In this document: positions 1 to 8,703 of the stretch, one piece after another
Layout of the letters: each line of letters begins with the position of its first letter
Numbering within the stretch: the first letter of the stretch is position 1
Source: Geminicoccaceae bacterium
GTDB lineage: Bacteria > Pseudomonadota > Alphaproteobacteria > Geminicoccales > Geminicoccaceae
Length of the DNA stretch: 14,162 nucleotides
Assembly: GCA_030824835.1 (NCBI GenBank)
Contig: JAPJRA010000012.1
Coordinates: 1-14,162 of the forward strand
Reading direction: 5' to 3'
The notes under the pieces: model-generated
What the model saw: the letters and a program-made list of their open reading frames with translations, nothing else
Told to the model about the DNA's origin: nothing
Databases searched by the model: none
Program-made: the position numbers and the translations under genes

Positions 1-1261
1 CGGTAGTATCGATCCTGCGGCCCGAACGCAGCACCACGCGCCCCGACTGTGGCCGCGACAGGACCTCCGACCAGTCACGGCCTTCGAAGATGAGCAGATC
101 GGCATTCATGCCGGGCGCCAATCCATGATGATCCGGCAGACCCATGACGTTCGCCGGGGTGATGGTCACCGCCGCCGGCCAGTCGCCGATTGGATGGTCG
201 AGATGCGCGATGCGCACCGCCTCGCGGAAGACTTCCAGAAGGTCATGATCCCCGTAGGCATAGAAGGGATCGCGACAATTGTCGCTGGCGAAGGCCAGGG
301 GAATGGCGCGGGCTTCGAGCTCGTGCACGAGCGTCACCCCGCGCAAGCGCGGCGTACGCCCGGCCACCCGGTCCTGCAGATACAGATTGCACATCGGCAG
401 GCTGACAATGGCGATGCCGGCCTCGGCCACGCGATCCAGCGTCCGGCGGACCCGATCGGGCGCCTGCCGCGACAAGGCGCAGCAGTGTCCAGCCACTGCC
501 CGCCCCTGGAACCGGTTGCGCAGCATGGCCTCGGCCAGATGAAGAAGGGCCTCCGATGCAGGATCCAGGGTTTCGTCGATGTGACAGTCGATGTCCAGAC
601 CATGCGCCGCCGCGAGTGCCAGGAACCGGTCGAGATCGGCATCCAGCTCGGGCCCCGGTACCGGCAACAGGCCAAGCACGCCGCCATGCTCCGCCACCCG
701 CCGCGCAAGAGTCCCACCCGCCTCGCCGGCATAGTGCTCCGGCAGCGCAAGGCTCACGGCCTGCAGCTCGATCCGCCCGGCCCAGGCGGCCCGCATTTCG
801 GCAAATAGCGGCCAGCTGATGGCATCCTGCGGCGGGACGGAATCCAGATGCGTGCGTATGGCCCTGGTGCCGTGGGCATAGGCGCAGCGCAAGCCGAACT
901 CGAACCGCGCGCGCACGTCCGCCGCGCTCCAATTGGCCATTTGGTCGCGCGTCACGGCCGCGAGAGCTCCCCCAAAGGTGCCATCGGGATTGGCCGCCCG
1001 CGGCCAGATGTGCCCCTTGTCGAGATGGGCGTGCAGATCGACCGGACACGGCCAAACCATACGGCAGTCCAGGTCGATGCCGGGAGACGCCGGATCGTGC
1101 AGCGACACCGAGGAGACCCGGCCGCGGTCGACGACGATATCGACCTGTACGAGCCCGTCTCTTCCCAAGCCGGCCTCCATCAGGCACCCAGGCACGGTGG
1201 CGCGCTTCAGGACGTAGCAGCCGTCCTCCCGTCCATCCCATGGCAGATCAAGCACAGCCAT
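1..1261 (-). CDS. Cytosine-deaminase-like amidohydrolase (partial, 3' end off window)
   Basis: The reading frame is open from an ATG at 1261 to the left edge, giving 420 residues with no stop. It fits the metal-dependent amidohydrolase superfamily, cytosine deaminase-like branch (COG0402). Visible metal-site motifs are DLHAHLDK (H77, H79), CHIDE (H227, E230), AGHCCALS (H259) and FASDNCRDPF (D327). A typical C-terminal segment, APGMNADLLIF, is where the barrel returns to the small beta domain. There is no signal peptide, so it should be cytoplasmic. The expected reaction is hydrolytic deamination or ring opening of a pyrimidine-like or triazine-like compound, but the substrate cannot be read from sequence. 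It starts 12 bp after the stop of the upstream lactonase gene and so is probably the second gene of that operon. The ribosome site is weak (AGG about 6 bases before the ATG), suggesting coupling to the gene before it. The family usually runs 400-430 residues, so little is missing. Confidence 0.88.
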   Translation of the reverse strand, partial: MAVLDLPWDGREDGCYVLKRATVPGCLMEAGLGRDGLVQVDIVVDRGRVSSVSLHDPASPGIDLDCRMVWPCPVDLHAHLDKGHIWPRAANPDGTFGGALAAVTRDQMANWSAADVRARFEFGLRCAYAHGTRAIRTHLDSVPPQDAISWPLFAEMRAAWAGRIELQAVSLALPEHYAGEAGGTLARRVAEHGGVLGLLPVPGPELDADLDRFLALAAAHGLDIDCHIDETLDPASEALLHLAEAMLRNRFQGRAVAGHCCALSRQAPDRVRRTLDRVAEAGIAIVSLPMCNLYLQDRVAGRTPRLRGVTLVHELEARAIPLAFASDNCRDPFYAYGDHDLLEVFREAVRIAHLDHPIGDWPAAVTITPANVMGLPDHHGLAPGMNADLLIFEGRDWSEVLSRPQSGRVVLRSGRRIDTT

Positions 1262-1273
1262 GGCGCCTATCGC

Positions 1274-2155
1274 TCAACCGGCGAAGTCGGTCTGCGGCAA
1301 GCCTTGTACGCCGGGCACACGCAAGGCGAAGATGCCACCGGCTTGCGGCTGGCGGACTTCGGTGCCAGGGGTCGGGCCGGTACCGATCGACGTGACGTAG
1401 AGCACGTCCAGGGAGCCGCCGCCGAAGGCGACCTTGGTCGGCTTCTCGACGGGCATCTCGATGACCCGGTCGACCTGCCCCTGCGGCGTAAAGCGGACCA
1501 GCTGCCAACCACCCACGCCGGCCATCCAGTAGCAGCCATCCGCATCCACGGCGCCGCCGTCGGGCCTGCCGGCCAGCCCGTGCGTGTCGACGAACACCCG
1601 GCGGTTGGCGATGGTCCCGCTGTCCGGGTCGTAGTCGCAAGCCCAGATGGTCCGAACGCTGGCCTCGGAGTCGGAAAAGTAGAATTTTCGCCCATCCGGG
1701 CTGAACGCACAACCGTTGGTGACGGCAAGCTTGTCGAACAGCTTCTCGCACCGCCGGTCGGGCCACAGCCGATAGAGGGCTGCAACCGGCACCCGCGGCC
1801 CCAACGGCATCGTGCCGGCGATGAACCTGCCGGCGGTGTCGGTGGTGCCGTCGTTGAACCGATTGCCGGGCATGTCCGGCTCCGGATCGACGACCGGCTC
1901 CAACGTTCCGCTCAGCGGATCGTAAAAGTGAAATCCGTCTTCCAACGCGACGACGAAACCGCCGCCTCGGCGTAGCGCGAAGCAACCGAGACGAGAGGGC
2001 AACGTGAAGGTGCGATCCAGGCCCGTGGCGGGATCGAAGCGGTGCAATGCACAGTTATCGATGTCCGCCCACCACAGCACCTGCTCACGTCCACACCACA
2101 AAGGCGCTTCGCCGACCAGGGCTTTGGCGTCCAGCACACAGTCAACCTGAACCAC
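1274..2155 (-). CDS. SMP-30/gluconolactonase/LRE family lactonase
   Basis: This encodes a 293-residue six-bladed beta-propeller of the SMP-30/regucalcin family, typically Ca2+- or Zn2+-dependent hydrolases of sugar-acid lactones. Expected metal and active-site residues are present: E16 in GEAPLW, N101 in NRFNDGTTD, N147 in TNGCAFSPDG and D199 in GRPDGGAVD. I chose the GTG at 2155 because GGAGGAA lies 5 bases upstream and homology begins with the following VLDAKALVGEAPLW. A longer reading from 2260 would add an arginine-rich leader made of translated 9-bp repeats, which is not protein-like. Neighbours are the amidohydrolase downstream in the same operon and a divergent HIT gene. The substrate is uncertain: the pair does not match a textbook sugar-lactone pathway. 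Confidence 0.9.
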   Translation of the reverse strand: MVQVDCVLDAKALVGEAPLWCGREQVLWWADIDNCALHRFDPATGLDRTFTLPSRLGCFALRRGGGFVVALEDGFHFYDPLSGTLEPVVDPEPDMPGNRFNDGTTDTAGRFIAGTMPLGPRVPVAALYRLWPDRRCEKLFDKLAVTNGCAFSPDGRKFYFSDSEASVRTIWACDYDPDSGTIANRRVFVDTHGLAGRPDGGAVDADGCYWMAGVGGWQLVRFTPQGQVDRVIEMPVEKPTKVAFGGGSLDVLYVTSIGTGPTPGTEVRQPQAGGIFALRVPGVQGLPQTDFAG

Positions 2156-2185
2156 GTAGTTCCTCCGACGGCAGCGCCATATAAG

Positions 2186-2210
2186 ACGACGCATACGACG
2201 CATACGACGC
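2186..2210. repeat. 9-bp direct repeats (ACGACGCAT, about 2.8 copies) in divergent promoter
   Basis: Two perfect head-to-tail copies of ACGACGCAT (2186-2194 and 2195-2203) are followed by seven bases of a third (2204-2210). They start 30 bp upstream of the lactonase GTG and abut a TTATAT-like sequence on the minus strand (2178-2184 region) that could serve as its -10. The placement over the likely -35 region fits an operator for the lactonase/amidohydrolase operon. Simple slippage repeats are the alternative. Confidence 0.5.
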
Positions 2211-2307
2211 CGCGGCGACCCCCGAAAAGCGCGCGTGGGGTGTATCCGGAGAAACCACACAGCCGTAAACAGTCATCGCGGCTGGCCGGCACCGAGGAGA
2301 CGAAGCG

Positions 2308-2736
2308 ATGCACGATGCGTTCGAGGTGGATCCGCGGATCGAGGCCAGCAGCGTGCCCGTGGCCGATTGGCCGCTGACGCACATCCGCCTGAAGGACGAT
2401 GCTCGGTTCCATTGGCTGCTGCTGCTGCCACGCCGTCCCCACGTCGTCGAGCTGACCGACCTAGCCGAGGCGGACTATCTCCAGCTCAACGCCGAGATAC
2501 TGGCGGCGTGCCGGCTGCTGGGGGAGATCGCGCGGCCGGACAAGACCAACGTCGCTACCCTGGGCAACGTGGTGCCGCAGCTGCATGTCCACGTCATCGC
2601 GAGATACGCCAGCGATCCCGTCTGGCCGGACCCCGTCTGGTGCCATGGCGCCGGTCCCACCTTCCCGCCGCATGCGCTGGCGATGCTGGCCGATCGTTAC
2701 GCCAAGGCCGCCCGAGGACACTTCCAGACCATGTAA
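2308..2736 (+). CDS. HIT family (histidine triad) protein
   Basis: The 142-residue product belongs to the HIT superfamily of nucleotide-binding hydrolases and transferases, which act on phosphoramidate or phosphoanhydride bonds of nucleotides. The active-site strand reads PQLHVHVIAR (90-99). The first histidine of the usual H-x-H-x-H motif is replaced by Q91, while H93 (the expected nucleophile) and H95 remain. The HIT core LLLLPRRPHVVELTDL (37-52) and the conserved N81 before the motif are also visible. The tail PVWPDPVW after the motif is typical of a proteobacterial subgroup often annotated as diadenosine tetraphosphate hydrolase-like. The start is supported by GAGGAGA 7 bases upstream. 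It is transcribed divergently from the lactonase with 152 bp between starts, and has no signal peptide. The exact substrate is unknown. Confidence 0.9.
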   Translation: MHDAFEVDPRIEASSVPVADWPLTHIRLKDDARFHWLLLLPRRPHVVELTDLAEADYLQLNAEILAACRLLGEIARPDKTNVATLGNVVPQLHVHVIARYASDPVWPDPVWCHGAGPTFPPHALAMLADRYAKAARGHFQTM

Positions 2737-2752
2737 CCGCGGCCGGCGCCAT

Positions 2753-2773
2753 GACCGGCAATAATCGCCGGTC
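2753..2773 (+). terminator. Possible stem-loop after the HIT gene
   Basis: GACCGGC and GCCGGTC form a perfect 7-bp GC-rich stem around a 7-base loop, 16 bases after the HIT stop codon. There is no T-run behind it, so it is at best a weak or factor-assisted terminator, or it stabilises the mRNA end. Confidence 0.35.
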
Positions 2774-2802
2774 GGTATTGGAGCCTCTCCAAAGTGATCC
2801 TA

Positions 2803-2816
2803 AAGTAGAGCTACTT
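2803..2816. promoter_or_regulatory. Short inverted repeat AAGTAG-AG-CTACTT
   Basis: Six-base perfect arms lie around a 2-base centre, about 60 bp upstream of the hypothetical gene at 2878 and about 39 bp (centre to centre) upstream of a longer palindrome. It sits in a locally AT-richer stretch and could be a second operator or part of the promoter. No confident -35/-10 pair was found. Confidence 0.3.
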
Positions 2817-2840
2817 CCCGCCTACCTCCCGATGCGTTAC

Positions 2841-2856
2841 CCACTTGGCCAAGTGG
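2841..2856. promoter_or_regulatory. Perfect 16-bp palindrome, candidate operator
   Basis: CCACTTGGCCAAGTGG is a perfect dyad with no spacer, ending 21 bp before the ATG at 2878. Its length and position suit a dimeric repressor site, for example of TetR, MarR or LysR type, but no regulator gene is adjacent. As RNA it has no loop and would not make a good hairpin, which favours a DNA-binding role. Confidence 0.45.
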
Positions 2857-2877
2857 AACGTGCAGCGGGACGGGAAC

Positions 2878-3330
2878 ATGACTACTCTTTCCGGAGTCGT
2901 GGTGAGCCAGCTTGGTACAGCCGAGCAGCTCTTGTTGTGGGCGCTGCGGCAGCGGCGGGCCGACTGTGGCGCCACGACGCCCGAGCTGGTCCAGGGCTTC
3001 CTCCTCGCCTGTGGGCTGGCCGGTGTCGAGCCGGCGCTGGGCAGCTTCGAGCGGCTGTTCGATACGCTCCACCATCATGGAGAGTGCAGCCTGGGCCCGC
3101 TTCGCTGTGCCGTGGTGAGCCGGGACGAGGCCACCTGCCTGGCGCTGCTGGCGGCAGCCCAGCAGCGCCAGAGCTTACGGCCGGGGCGTCTTGCCGCAGA
3201 GCTCGTGGGGCCGACACGCGCCCCCGCTCTGATCGCCGACGCGCAGCGGCTGGCCGACGCCCTGACCCGCGCCGGTCACCGCTTGGCGCCGCCGCTCAGG
3301 CCACGAGCAGCGATGCCGACCGTGCACTGA
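2878..3330 (+). CDS. Hypothetical protein, 150 residues, cysteine-containing
   Basis: I do not recognise the family. The product is mostly helical by composition: TAEQLLLWALRQR at 14-26, a leucine/alanine-rich middle, and ALLAAAQQRQ at 89-98. Five cysteines (C30, C45, C70, C77, C87) are spread over the first 90 residues without a zinc-finger spacing. There is no signal peptide or membrane segment. The ATG at 2878 is preferred, although the ribosome site is poor. Upstream in-frame TTG (2845) and GTG (2860) codons exist, and the TTG lies inside the 16-bp palindrome. Codon use and GC3 match the neighbours, supporting a real gene. Its last 35 bp overlap the 3' end of the TTC38-type gene on the other strand. 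Confidence 0.65.
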   Translation: MTTLSGVVVSQLGTAEQLLLWALRQRRADCGATTPELVQGFLLACGLAGVEPALGSFERLFDTLHHHGECSLGPLRCAVVSRDEATCLALLAAAQQRQSLRPGRLAAELVGPTRAPALIADAQRLADALTRAGHRLAPPLRPRAAMPTVH

Positions 3331-4654
3331 CATCCCGGGCCGTACAGCGCCCCAGGTCGCGCTGGATCCTCGTGCTGGACGGCTTGGCCTTCAGCCGTGG
3401 TGCCAGCAGGCCTCGGGCCAGCGACCACTGGCGGTCGCGAATGGCGGCTTCGATCAGCGTCAGGTCGAGCAGGTCGCGCTGGGCGGCACTGCCCGTCATC
3501 AGCCGCTGGTGCGGTCGCATGGCCAGGAGCAGGTCGACCGCGGCTCCGTAGGCGCGGTGAGCGAAAGCTGTCATCGCCTGTGCCGCCGGCAGGCCGACGA
3601 GCCGCGCCATCGTGGCACGATCCCCGCTACCGACAGCCTGCTCCTCGAGCGAGCGCAGCAGTTCCCGGAGCGCGAAATCACGTCCCGCCGCGGCCAGCGC
3701 CACCGCCAGATGCACGTCGTCGAAGACATGCACGCGGGTCAGGGTATGCGCCACCATGCGGTCGGCGAGCTCGTTCCAACGCTCGGCCACATCCACGCCG
3801 GCCAGATGCAGGCGCCAGAGCAAGGCCGCAGCGTCGCACAGATTGAGCATGATGCTGCGCCGCCCGGGACGGAGCAGGCGGTCATAGACCGCAAGCGCGG
3901 CGGCCGGGTCGTCCCGATCGACATGATACAGCGTCAGGTGCCAGGCGTTGTGCACGGCGAAGTAGCAATCGGCGCCCCACTCACCTTCTCGTTCCTCGTA
4001 CCAGGCGATGCCTTCCGCATCACGGCCCTGCATCTCCAGCACATGGCCGACCGCGTGGATGCCCCACACGTCCTTGGGATTGCGGCCCACCGCGGCACGG
4101 GCCAGCGCTTCGGCCTCCGTATAGGCACCGGCCTCCTCGAGGCCGAACGCCAGCATCGACTGGACGAAGCCGAAACCCGGCAGGTCGCGACTCCAGTGGC
4201 GCATGGCCAGTGCCGGGCGCGCCTCAAGGGCGGCGCCGGCACCACTGAAGAAGTCGGCCTGGTGGGCGAACATCAACGCCAGGAGATCGCGCGGATGGAC
4301 GGCCAGGATGGCGTCGAACGCCCGGCTTGAGCGGACGAAATCACCTCGGGCCCACGCCCTGGCGGCAGCCAGATGCAGGCGCTCGCGCTCGTTGGCCCGT
4401 GCTGCCAGCCCCTCCGCGGCAGCTAGGCTCACCGCGGCCTTGGCGCCGAAGCCCGGCTGCAGGGCGAACAGAAAGACATAGGCGCGGAGCAGATGACCCA
4501 GCATCAGCTGCGGATCGACGGCCAGGGCGGCCTCGATCTTCCCGACCGGATCGCCGCTGTACCCCAGCACATCGGTCAGCGCCGCTTCGAATCGCTCAGT
4601 CGAGCCGGCGTCTCCCGCCGTCATCGGCTCGCCACGGGGATCTGTGATCAGCAT
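3296..4654 (-). CDS. TTC38-type tetratricopeptide repeat protein
   Basis: The product is 452 residues and resembles the tetratricopeptide repeat protein 38 (TTC38) family, whose human member is about 470 residues. Recognisable parts are the N-terminal GYSGDPVGKIEAAL segment with DPQLMLGHLLRAY, repeated helical hairpins rich in Ala/Leu, and the diagnostic WGIHAVGHVLEMQGR and VHNAWHLTLYHVD motifs with conserved histidines. TTC38 proteins have no firmly established biochemical role, and a scaffold or possible ligand-binding function is inference. The start at 4654 is chosen for a GGAGGG ribosome site 5 bases upstream; the longer frame to 4918 lacks homology-like sequence and would run through the liv promoter. 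It is divergent from livH, sharing a 263-bp intergenic region, and overlaps the hypothetical gene by 35 bp at the 3' ends. There is no signal peptide. Confidence 0.88.
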   Translation of the reverse strand: MLITDPRGEPMTAGDAGSTERFEAALTDVLGYSGDPVGKIEAALAVDPQLMLGHLLRAYVFLFALQPGFGAKAAVSLAAAEGLAARANERERLHLAAARAWARGDFVRSSRAFDAILAVHPRDLLALMFAHQADFFSGAGAALEARPALAMRHWSRDLPGFGFVQSMLAFGLEEAGAYTEAEALARAAVGRNPKDVWGIHAVGHVLEMQGRDAEGIAWYEEREGEWGADCYFAVHNAWHLTLYHVDRDDPAAALAVYDRLLRPGRRSIMLNLCDAAALLWRLHLAGVDVAERWNELADRMVAHTLTRVHVFDDVHLAVALAAAGRDFALRELLRSLEEQAVGSGDRATMARLVGLPAAQAMTAFAHRAYGAAVDLLLAMRPHQRLMTGSAAQRDLLDLTLIEAAIRDRQWSLARGLLAPRLKAKPSSTRIQRDLGRCTARDVSARSASLLVA

Positions 4655-4726
4655 CGAAGCCCTCCGGGCCGTTTGTTCGCGATCCGAGGCTCGCAGACTG
4701 GCTTCGCCGACCCAACCCACAACGCT

Positions 4727-4744
4727 GTGATGGTGGCGTGATGG
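4727..4744. repeat. Direct repeat GTGATGG at 11-bp period
   Basis: GTGATGG occurs at 4727-4733 and 4738-4744, one helical turn apart, about 100 bp upstream of the predicted livH transcription start. That is the usual distance for an enhancer bound by a sigma-54 activator. It does not match the NtrC consensus, so the role is speculative. Confidence 0.3.
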
Positions 4745-4800
4745 CCGAACGGTTGGCCGATTGACAAGTCGGCACTCTTGGCGCAGTTCCTTAATGCGTA

Positions 4801-4813
4801 GTCGCGATGCGAC
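4801..4813. promoter_or_regulatory. Inverted repeat GTCGC-GAT-GCGAC
   Basis: Perfect 5-bp arms around GAT end 3 bases before the sigma-54-like -24 element. It is a possible binding site (for example IHF-independent activator or repressor) or a chance dyad in GC-rich DNA. Confidence 0.25.
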
Positions 4814-4816
4814 AGC

Positions 4817-4833
4817 TTGGCATGATTTCTGCT
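4817..4833 (+). promoter_or_regulatory. Sigma-54 (RpoN)-type -24/-12 promoter of the liv operon
   Basis: TTGGCATGATTTCTGCT matches the sigma-54 consensus YTGGCACGRNNNTTGCW at nearly every defined position. It has the invariant GG (4819-4820) and GC (4831-4832) exactly 10 bases apart; the mismatches are T for C after GGCA and C for T before TGC. The predicted start of transcription is near 4844, leaving a leader of about 74 bases before livH. Nitrogen-regulated control of an amino-acid importer by RpoN is biologically sensible. No sigma-70 pair of comparable quality was seen: a TTGACA at 4761 lacks a -10 at the right distance. Confidence 0.6.
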
Positions 4834-4917
4834 TTTGCCACAATAACTGTTCGGCGGAAGCGATGCTTGAGTAGCTGGATACCGCGCCACCAGTCTCACC
4901 TGCGAGATCAACCAGCA

Positions 4918-5832
4918 ATGAACTATTTCTTGCAGCAACTAGTCAACGGGGTGACGCTGGGTTCCATGTATGGGCTGATCGCCATCGGCTACAGCATGGT
5001 TTACGGCATTATCGGCATGATCAACTTCGCTCACGGCGAAGTCTACATGATCGGTGCATTTCTCACGATCATCGTCTTCACGCTGCTGGGCATGATCGGC
5101 CTGACGTGGGTGCCGTTGGCGCTGCTGACCGTGCTGATCGTCGCCATGCTGGTCACCGCTACTTATGGCTGGGCGATCGAGCGGCTGGCCTATCGCCCCT
5201 TGCGCGGCTCGTTCCGGCTGGCGCCGCTGATCTCCGCCATCGGCATGTCGATCTTCCTGCAGAATTTCGTGCAGATCGCGCAAGGTGCCAACGTCAAGCC
5301 ATTGCCGCCCAAGATCTCGGGCGGCTTTGTCTTCGGCGAGGGCAGCGGCTTCACGGTTCAGATTGGCTACACGCAGATCTTCGTGATCGCGCTGACGCTG
5401 GTGCTCATGACCGGCTTTTCGCTGCTGATCGCGCGCACGCCGCTCGGCCGCGCGCAACGAGCCTGTGAGCAGGATCTGAAGATGGCAGGCCTGTGCGGTG
5501 TCAACGTCGATCGGACGATCTCGCAGACCTTCGTCATGGGTGCGGCACTGGCCGCCGTGGCCGGCATGATGGCGGCGCTCTATTACGGGGTGGTCGATTT
5601 CTTCATCGGCTTCCTCGCCGGCACCAAAGCTTTCACCGCGGCAGTTCTGGGTGGCATCGGCTCGATCCCCGGCGCCATGCTGGGCGGGATGGTGCTGGGT
5701 CTGGTCGAGGCATTCTGGTCTGGCTATTTCAGCATCCAGTACAAGGACGTTGCAGCCTTCGGCATTCTGGTCGTCGTGCTGATCTTCCTGCCCACGGGCC
5801 TGCTGGGACGGCCCGAGATCGAGAAGGTCTGA
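4918..5832 (+). CDS. livH: Branched-chain amino-acid ABC transporter permease LivH
   Basis: This 304-residue inner-membrane permease forms half of the transmembrane channel of a HAAT-family importer. It begins with the typical LivH N-terminus QLVNGVTLGSMYGLIAIGYS and continues with FAHGEVYMIGA (38-47). A cytoplasmic coupling loop contains GRAQRACEQDLKMAGLCGV (178-196), which contacts the ATPases, and GGIGSIPGAMLGG (245-257) is characteristic of the family. About eight hydrophobic segments are present, and the length is normal. The ATG at 4918 matches where homology starts, but the ribosome site in front is weak. It is first in the operon, and the next gene starts 3 bp after its stop. Confidence 0.96.
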   Translation: MNYFLQQLVNGVTLGSMYGLIAIGYSMVYGIIGMINFAHGEVYMIGAFLTIIVFTLLGMIGLTWVPLALLTVLIVAMLVTATYGWAIERLAYRPLRGSFRLAPLISAIGMSIFLQNFVQIAQGANVKPLPPKISGGFVFGEGSGFTVQIGYTQIFVIALTLVLMTGFSLLIARTPLGRAQRACEQDLKMAGLCGVNVDRTISQTFVMGAALAAVAGMMAALYYGVVDFFIGFLAGTKAFTAAVLGGIGSIPGAMLGGMVLGLVEAFWSGYFSIQYKDVAAFGILVVVLIFLPTGLLGRPEIEKV

Positions 5833-5835
5833 GCG

Positions 5836-7142
<1,307 letters not shown>

Positions 7143-7146
<4 letters not shown>

Positions 7147-7987
7147 GCATCGCGCCCATTCTCGAGGTCGAGCATCTGACCATGCGGTTCGGTGGCTTGG
7201 TCGCGGTCAACGACCTCAACTTCGTCGCCGCGCAACGCGAGATAACGGCGATCATCGGCCCGAACGGCGCCGGCAAGACGACGGTCTTCAACTGCCTGAC
7301 CGGATTCTATCGGCCGACAGTCGGGCAGCTGACCTTTCATGGCAAGAACGGTCCCGCCCTGCTCGAGCGGATCGACGGCTTTCGTATCCCACGCGAGGGC
7401 CTCGCCCGCACCTTCCAGAACATCCGTCTGTTCGCGGCCATGACGGCGCTCGAGAACCTGATCGTGGCGCAGCACAACCGCCTGATGAAGGCGTCCGGTT
7501 ACAGCGTCATGGGGCTCTTGGGCCTGGGCCTCTACCGCCAGGCCGAACGGGAAGCGATCGACCTCGCCAAGTTCTGGCTCGACCGCACCGGGCTCACCGC
7601 CAAGGCCGACTGGAACGCGGGCTCGCTACCCTACGGCGACCAGCGCAAGCTCGAGATCGCACGTGCGATGTGTACCCAGCCGCTGCTCCTGTGTCTCGAC
7701 GAGCCGGCCGCAGGGCTCAACCCGCGCGAGACGGCCGATCTGTCCCAACTCCTGCTGGGCATCCGCGAGGAGCAGGGCTTGGCCATCATGCTGATCGAGC
7801 ACGACATGGGCATGGTGATGCGGATCTCCGACCACATTGTCGTGCTGGACTATGGCCGCAAGATCGCCGACGGGCCGCCTGAAGCGATCCGCAGCGATGC
7901 CGCCGTGATCAAGGCCTATCTTGGCGAGCCCGAGGACGAGGCACTGCCACCTGAAGTGGCCGCCGACCTCGCCGTCGAGGGAATGCC

Positions 7988-7991
<4 letters not shown>
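7143..7991 (+). CDS. livG: Branched-chain amino-acid ABC transporter ATPase LivG
   Basis: This cytoplasmic ATPase subunit has 282 residues. Walker A is GPNGAGKTT (39-47), the Q-loop is at Q92 (RTFQNIRLF), the signature is [15 protein letters not shown] (162-176) and Walker B is LLLCLDEP (to E187), followed by AAGLNP. The H-loop is H220 (LIEHDM). The LPYGDQR form of the signature and the long insertion after the Q-loop (about 110-160) are typical of LivG. The ATG at 7143 overlaps the livM stop and has a strong purine-rich ribosome site (GGGGGGAAGG), so it is favoured over upstream in-frame starts. Confidence 0.96.
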
Positions 7992-8701
<710 letters not shown>

Positions 8702-8703
8702 GC

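Noticed and set aside
243..1241. A 332-codon minus-strand frame overlapping the amidohydrolase
   Set aside because: It is Arg/Gly/Ala-rich and without motifs; the frame starting at 1261 carries all the amidohydrolase metal-site motifs through the same bases.
848..1975. A 375-codon plus-strand frame across the amidohydrolase and lactonase
   Set aside because: It crosses two well-supported minus-strand genes and resembles no family, so it is a shadow.
4761..4766. TTGACA as a sigma-70 -35 box before livH
   Set aside because: No -10-like hexamer lies 16-19 bp downstream; the nearest candidate (TTAATG) is about 24 bp away. The sigma-54-like element explains the region better.
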